DNA of 20,860 nt, from contig JANBQS010000330.1 in NCBI GenBank assembly GCA_027577415.1, positions 1 to 20,860 on the forward strand. Direction: 5' to 3'. The DNA comes from Coemansia sp. RSA 922 (lineage: Eukaryota; Kickxellomycota; Kickxellomycetes; Kickxellales; Kickxellaceae). Shown piece after piece: positions 17,509-20,860 of this stretch. The position numbers were made by a program, and so were the translations under genes. Position 1 is the first letter of the stretch, and the number at the start of each line of letters is the position of its first letter. The notes beneath the pieces are model-generated. The model worked only from the letters and a program-made list of their open reading frames with translations, was not told the DNA's origin and ran no database searches.

Positions 17509-17943
17509 TTACCTGTACTGAATAAGGCGAACTAGTGTGAAGGGGGGAAAAGCCCGGATATATATTGTTTGGTGAAATGTACCTTGAGGTATTTCTACAA
17601 TCCAAACACATTTACTAATGCAGACTCTTCTTTGGCTGCATCGTGCAGCATATATGATATGCTTAATCTCCATTCCCTCAGCTACCCTACCATTGGAACT
17701 CAAGTCTACGAGGGGTTGAACAAGGCTAAAGAACTTGCTGGGCAAAATTCCATCTTCCGACTTGAAATACAAGGCAACATAACTGTGACCGTTTGCCACG
17801 ACACATGGTATATTGTGTATGTTATCATCTTCAACGTTGTTCCAGGTATTGGTAATAGTGCTGAAAAGGAATGCCAATGAATTACCAGTGCTCAGTTTGT
17901 ACTGTGAAGCCGTCCTCAATTCATCCATGTACTCACTAAGCAT
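17509..17943 (-). CDS. Possible orphan ORF or gene fragment, 144 residues
   Basis: ATG at 17943, ending at 17509, convergent with secreted protein 2 (stop 17447). I do not recognise it. The first two thirds (MDELRTASQYKLSTGNSL..., HNIPCVVANGHSYVALYF) have balanced composition without low complexity, as in a globular protein. The end is less convincing. No signal peptide or membrane segment is evident. In the reading frame a stop lies seven codons upstream of the ATG, but an upstream exon joined at an AATAG acceptor near 17955 is conceivable. It could be a small gene, the last exon of a larger one, or a decayed remnant. Confidence 0.3.
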   Translation of the reverse strand: MLSEYMDELRTASQYKLSTGNSLAFLFSTITNTWNNVEDDNIHNIPCVVANGHSYVALYFKSEDGILPSKFFSLVQPLVDLSSNGRVAEGMEIKHIIYAARCSQRRVCISKCVWIVEIPQGTFHQTIYIRAFPPFTLVRLIQYR

Positions 17944-18776
17944 ACTTTTTAGGCTATTAACTTAAACAATAGTACAGCCTACTCTCTTTTCAAAATGGTA
18001 AAATGCAACTAGTGACATTCCTGATTCATGCGGGTTCATGGTTTGTTGGATAGCTTAGCTAGCTATTGAATTAAATAAAAGTAGTTTTAAAAGACTATGT
18101 AAAGAATAAAATAAAAAAGCGATGAAGAAAAAAGAGTGAGAGGGCGGCATCCATTCCCTCTTGTTATACAGTATTCCTGGACGCCAAGTTCGTCCTCTTT
18201 CCTTGCTTATTTTTCTCAAAGCTGTTTCTTGTTTATGGCTATTAGGAAATACAGTACGTAATTTCTTATTACATGACGCAACAAGTAAATGTCTCCCTCT
18301 ACTTTACTTTTAAGGTAAAGCTAAAAAGCAGAGGATGATCCACTCGACGCAGAGCACAAACAATTTTCGATTTCAGAAATGCACAACTAGTGTGTTCTAT
18401 TCGCAAAAAAACCCCCCCCCCAACATGGGTTTCCAGCCTTTTAGCAGAGAAACCGAGACATGAGCATTGCCAAAAAAGGGATAAAATGACGAGCACTCAT
18501 CCTTACCTAACAGAAATTATTTCTTTTAATGCGAGTACACGTGTTTTCAAGCTCTCTTAAACAGTACCAAGCTTGGAGTATGAATAGGGTCTGTCTTGAC
18601 TGCCGATTGAACTATGTGCTATAGTGCAACTGCTACTATTCGCTTTTTAGTTTATTGCTTTTTTTTCTTTGCTACTTTAGTACAAGAGCATAGGCAATTA
18701 ACAAAAAGACGCCTATTATTCAAAAGAGGCATTCTAGTCCACGTTTTTTTTTCTTTTGTACTACTTTGACCAAAAG

Positions 18777-18818
18777 GAGACTTTGTGTGCTTTTTTTGAA
18801 CAAACAGTTTTTATAAAG
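18777..18818 (+). promoter_or_regulatory. GAGACTTT box and TATA-like element before secreted protein 3
   Basis: GAGACTTT at 18777-18784 followed by TATAAAG at 18812-18818, 158 bases before the ATG. If the TATA element is used, transcription would start about 30 bases on, giving a leader that includes the pyrimidine-rich run. Confidence 0.4.
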
Positions 18819-18975
18819 AATAGTGCTTTTCACACTAGCGGAGGGAAAAGTGGGCTATGAACAGTTTTCTTGTTCTTACACTATTTCACTTTTTTTTTTT
18901 CTTCAATTTATTTCTATTGATTCCATTATCATTTTGTTTCTTTATTGTTTATCTCCTAACCCTCTGTAATACATT

Positions 18976-19665
18976 ATGAATGTAGTCGTGCGGCTGCTAG
19001 CCATTGCAGCAGTGCTAAACAGTTTGAACTTATTGTGCGTTGCAAACTCGCCTAGTGAATATGATTGGGATACAAACACACTATACGCATCAGCATCTGA
19101 GGTTTTAGACAGCTCGAGTACCAAATTTATATCTACTCCCACGGAGTTTATATATCCAATAATGATGATTGGTATGGCATCCAAAGAAACATCAAGCCCA
19201 GAGTCATCAATTGAACCCACCTCCCAGTACTCTCAGCCAATACCTACTCCAACTACTATTACAACTACAGTGGTTGTCAGCGGCGGTCCAGGTGGAACTA
19301 TTACAACTGTATTGCCGGCCAATGCAGTTACAGTGACTGCCCCAGCGACTACAATGACTAGTACTATAGTAGTAGCCGTGACGCAATCTGGTTCTGTAAT
19401 CACATCAACAGTGACCTCGTTTATTTCGCTTACGCAAGTGCAGCCTCCATCGTTTGTTATGCCTACTATTACTACAACGACTGTTGTGACTGCTGAGCCA
19501 AATAGAAGGGCAGAGACCATTACGACGGTGACTACGAGTGAAAGTACAGTGAAAACTACTGTTCATGGGACTGTGACAGAGTCGGAGGTGGCTACGAAAG
19601 AGGCTATAACTTTAACAGACACATTGTATGTGACTGCTACTGAGACCAAGACAGTGATAGTGTAG
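18976..19665 (+). CDS. Secreted Thr/Val-rich protein 3 of the KETS family
   Basis: Intronless, 229 residues, ATG at 18976. A signal peptide covers about 1-23 (LLAIAAVLNSLNLLCVA). The conserved head is W31-x5-Y37-ASAS and G66-M-A-S-K70-E-T-S-S. The remainder, from about residue 85, is Thr/Val-rich with repeated TTITTTVVV, TVTAPATTM, TTTTVVTAEP and TTVTTSESTVKTTV stretches, the pattern of heavily O-glycosylated fungal wall proteins. It ends ATETKTVIV without a proline run or GPI-type tail. An AATAAA lies 120 bases past the stop. The function is unknown; extracellular or wall location is inferred. Confidence 0.75.
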   Translation: MNVVVRLLAIAAVLNSLNLLCVANSPSEYDWDTNTLYASASEVLDSSSTKFISTPTEFIYPIMMIGMASKETSSPESSIEPTSQYSQPIPTPTTITTTVVVSGGPGGTITTVLPANAVTVTAPATTMTSTIVVAVTQSGSVITSTVTSFISLTQVQPPSFVMPTITTTTVVTAEPNRRAETITTVTTSESTVKTTVHGTVTESEVATKEAITLTDTLYVTATETKTVIV

Positions 19666-20075
19666 AATTTTTCTTCTAGTTTTTGTGTGTGTACTGAACA
19701 ATGTAGCCAATTGATTTATAATACTTTTAAGTGTACATGTGTTTTTCTCCATAGACTATAAAAAAATAACATTGAAAAGAAAAAAATAAAGGATTATTTT
19801 AAAAGAAAAAGGATGGTGTTAAAAGAAGACTAGTATTTTGTAGTAAGACTCTTTGTCAATAAGAATTTGTTCTAGTAAGCACAAAAAGAAAAGAAAAATT
19901 CTTTCTTCTATGATCCCCTTTTTACTCTAGCACACAGTTTTTTGTATTTGTAGCATTAGAACAAGGGCTCCAGTCTTTCTCTTCTTCACTTTTTTTCTTC
20001 ACTCACTTTTTTGTACTTTTTATTTTATTTATTTTGACAAAGTGTATTAGTTTAAAGGAGTATTTTTTTTTACAG
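19666..20075. other. Intergenic between secreted proteins 3 and 4
   Basis: 410 AT-rich bases. It holds a likely polyadenylation signal at 19785, a GTAAGC at 19875 and an extended T-rich stretch ending in TTTTTTTTTACAG directly before the ATG of protein 4. The last two could bound a 201-nt 5'-UTR intron. No gene was seen. Confidence 0.55.
19785..19790 (+). terminator. AATAAA polyadenylation signal of secreted protein 3
   Basis: AATAAA 120 bases downstream of the stop, within an A-rich region. Chance occurrence is possible in DNA this rich in A. Confidence 0.4.
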
Positions 20076-20860
20076 ATGAATCGAGCAATGGCCCACTCGT
20101 TATTAGTTCTAGTGGGCCTAATTTGCCACATACAAGTTGTATGGGGCCAAGTAGGTATAGGACCACCACAAGGTAGTTTTATTTGGGAAACAGATACCCA
20201 ATATGCATCAGCATCATTAGAACCAGAAGTTAGCATTGTATCCAAACCTTTTACACCAATGATAGCAGGATTAGCATCCAAGGAAACTTCAATGAGCGAG
20301 AGTCCATCATCAGTATCGAATATTCCATCACCTCAAGAACCAATCATGCCAAGCACAGTGCTGGTCACAGTGACATCGACTGATTTTGGATCAGGAGTAA
20401 TAGCTACAATAGCTAGTAGTGGACAGGTAATTACTATTACTCCAACTATCTGGACAACTATAACAAGTACTTCAGTAGTTGGCGCACAGGGCGCTATGCC
20501 AGAGACCGTATTAGTAACGACTGTGGTGCCTACAACTATAACGGTGACGGGGACGACTATCACATTGCCTACGACGATTACGGAGACTTCTACTGTGACA
20601 CCGGCAGAAGAAAAAGACGTGGTTGTTACCTCGCTTACTGTACATGTGGTGACAATGGTCGAAACGCAAATAGGAACGGTTACTGAATTAGAGTCTGTGT
20701 CGCCTGTGACTAAGATGGTGACAGAGACTGTAACTTTGACGTCGACTGTGCTGTTTACTTCTACAAAGTACGTTCCTCCACCGCCGCCGCCGCCATATCG
20801 ACTACCAGCAACACCCGCTGATACTCTGCTGAACATCGTACCCCGGTCGTCTTCCTTGCT
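20076..20860 (+). CDS. Secreted Thr/Val-rich protein 4 of the KETS family (C-terminus beyond window)
   Basis: ATG at 20076; 261 residues are visible and the frame is open at the window end. A signal peptide covers about 1-24 (LLVLVGLICHIQVVWG). The family head is intact: W37-x5-Y43-ASAS and G65-L-A-S-K69-E-T-S. A Thr/Val-rich repeat region follows (TVLVTVTSTD, TTVVPTTITVTGTTITLPTT, TVTLTSTVLFTS), then YVPPPPPPPYRLP and a proline/serine region running off the edge. The proline stretch resembles the end of proteins 1 and 2. TTTTTACAG directly before the ATG suggests that this exon begins exactly at the start codon, after a leader intron. An upstream coding exon is less likely because the signal peptide is already complete. 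Confidence 0.72.
   Translation, partial: MNRAMAHSLLVLVGLICHIQVVWGQVGIGPPQGSFIWETDTQYASASLEPEVSIVSKPFTPMIAGLASKETSMSESPSSVSNIPSPQEPIMPSTVLVTVTSTDFGSGVIATIASSGQVITITPTIWTTITSTSVVGAQGAMPETVLVTTVVPTTITVTGTTITLPTTITETSTVTPAEEKDVVVTSLTVHVVTMVETQIGTVTELESVSPVTKMVTETVTLTSTVLFTSTKYVPPPPPPPYRLPATPADTLLNIVPRSSSL

Larger units (their letters stand above)
17448..18975. other. 1.5-kb gap between secreted proteins 2 and 3
   Basis: It contains one possible minus-strand ORF (17509-17943). Beyond that the DNA is AT-rich with no recognisable gene. Features seen are an A7-C10 homopolymer pair at 18405-18421, GAGACTTT at 18777, a TATA-like TATAAAG at 18812 and a long pyrimidine-rich leader (18880-18960) before the next gene. 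This is much longer than the other gaps in the array, so a decayed member or another lost gene could have stood here. Confidence 0.55.

Noticed and set aside
18405..18421. A7-C10 homopolymer pair
   Set aside because: It is non-coding as far as can be seen; a simple low-complexity tract with no evidence of phase variation.

Overview
The window is nuclear DNA of a fungus, most likely an early-diverging lineage such as Kickxellomycotina. That placement is an inference from gene style; no marker gene is present. Eukaryotic signs are short GT-AG introns (94-100 nt) with GTAAGY donors, a TACTAAT-type branch site in the NIF3 intron, pyrimidine-rich leaders before start codons, and fungal/eukaryotic families (TUG/UBX4, NIF3, BED finger, MFS with a vacuolar-type sorting signal). 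Start codons below were re-chosen as ATG where an open frame ran further upstream.

Left part (1-8329, minus strand): four tandem paralogues of a 12-TM major facilitator transporter. All four share one architecture: a 60-61 codon first exon, one phase-0 intron, and a long second exon whose first codon is ATG. Copy 1 lacks only its last few codons at the window edge; copies 2-4 are complete. The copies are mosaics, and copies 3 and 4 share a 377-bp stretch without a mismatch. All four carry an acidic dileucine signal in the central loop, suggesting a vacuolar or endosomal location.

Middle (8760-15031): a minus-strand TUG/ASPSCR1 (Ubx4) p97-cofactor gene. After a divergent 1.1-kb intergenic region comes a plus-strand, low-complexity BED-type zinc-finger protein. 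Its reading frame runs without a stop into a complete NIF3 domain. This is either a true fusion or two closely packed genes whose boundary cannot be settled from the sequence alone.

Right part (15399-20860, plus strand): four tandem genes for secreted Ser/Thr/Val/Pro-rich proteins with little resemblance to named families. They share a signal peptide, a W-x5-[YM] block usually followed by ASAS, and a G-x-A-x-K-E-T-S block at about residues 65-77. Mucin-like repeats and often proline-rich tails follow. The first two also share collinear upstream DNA. This is the best candidate for an undescribed family in the window. A possible orphan minus-strand ORF (17509-17943) lies in the 1.5-kb gap between genes two and three.

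An 8-mer, GAGACTTT, recurs upstream of three MFS copies, the BED/NIF3 gene and one secreted-protein gene. No rRNA, tRNA, CRISPR array or recognisable transposon was seen.
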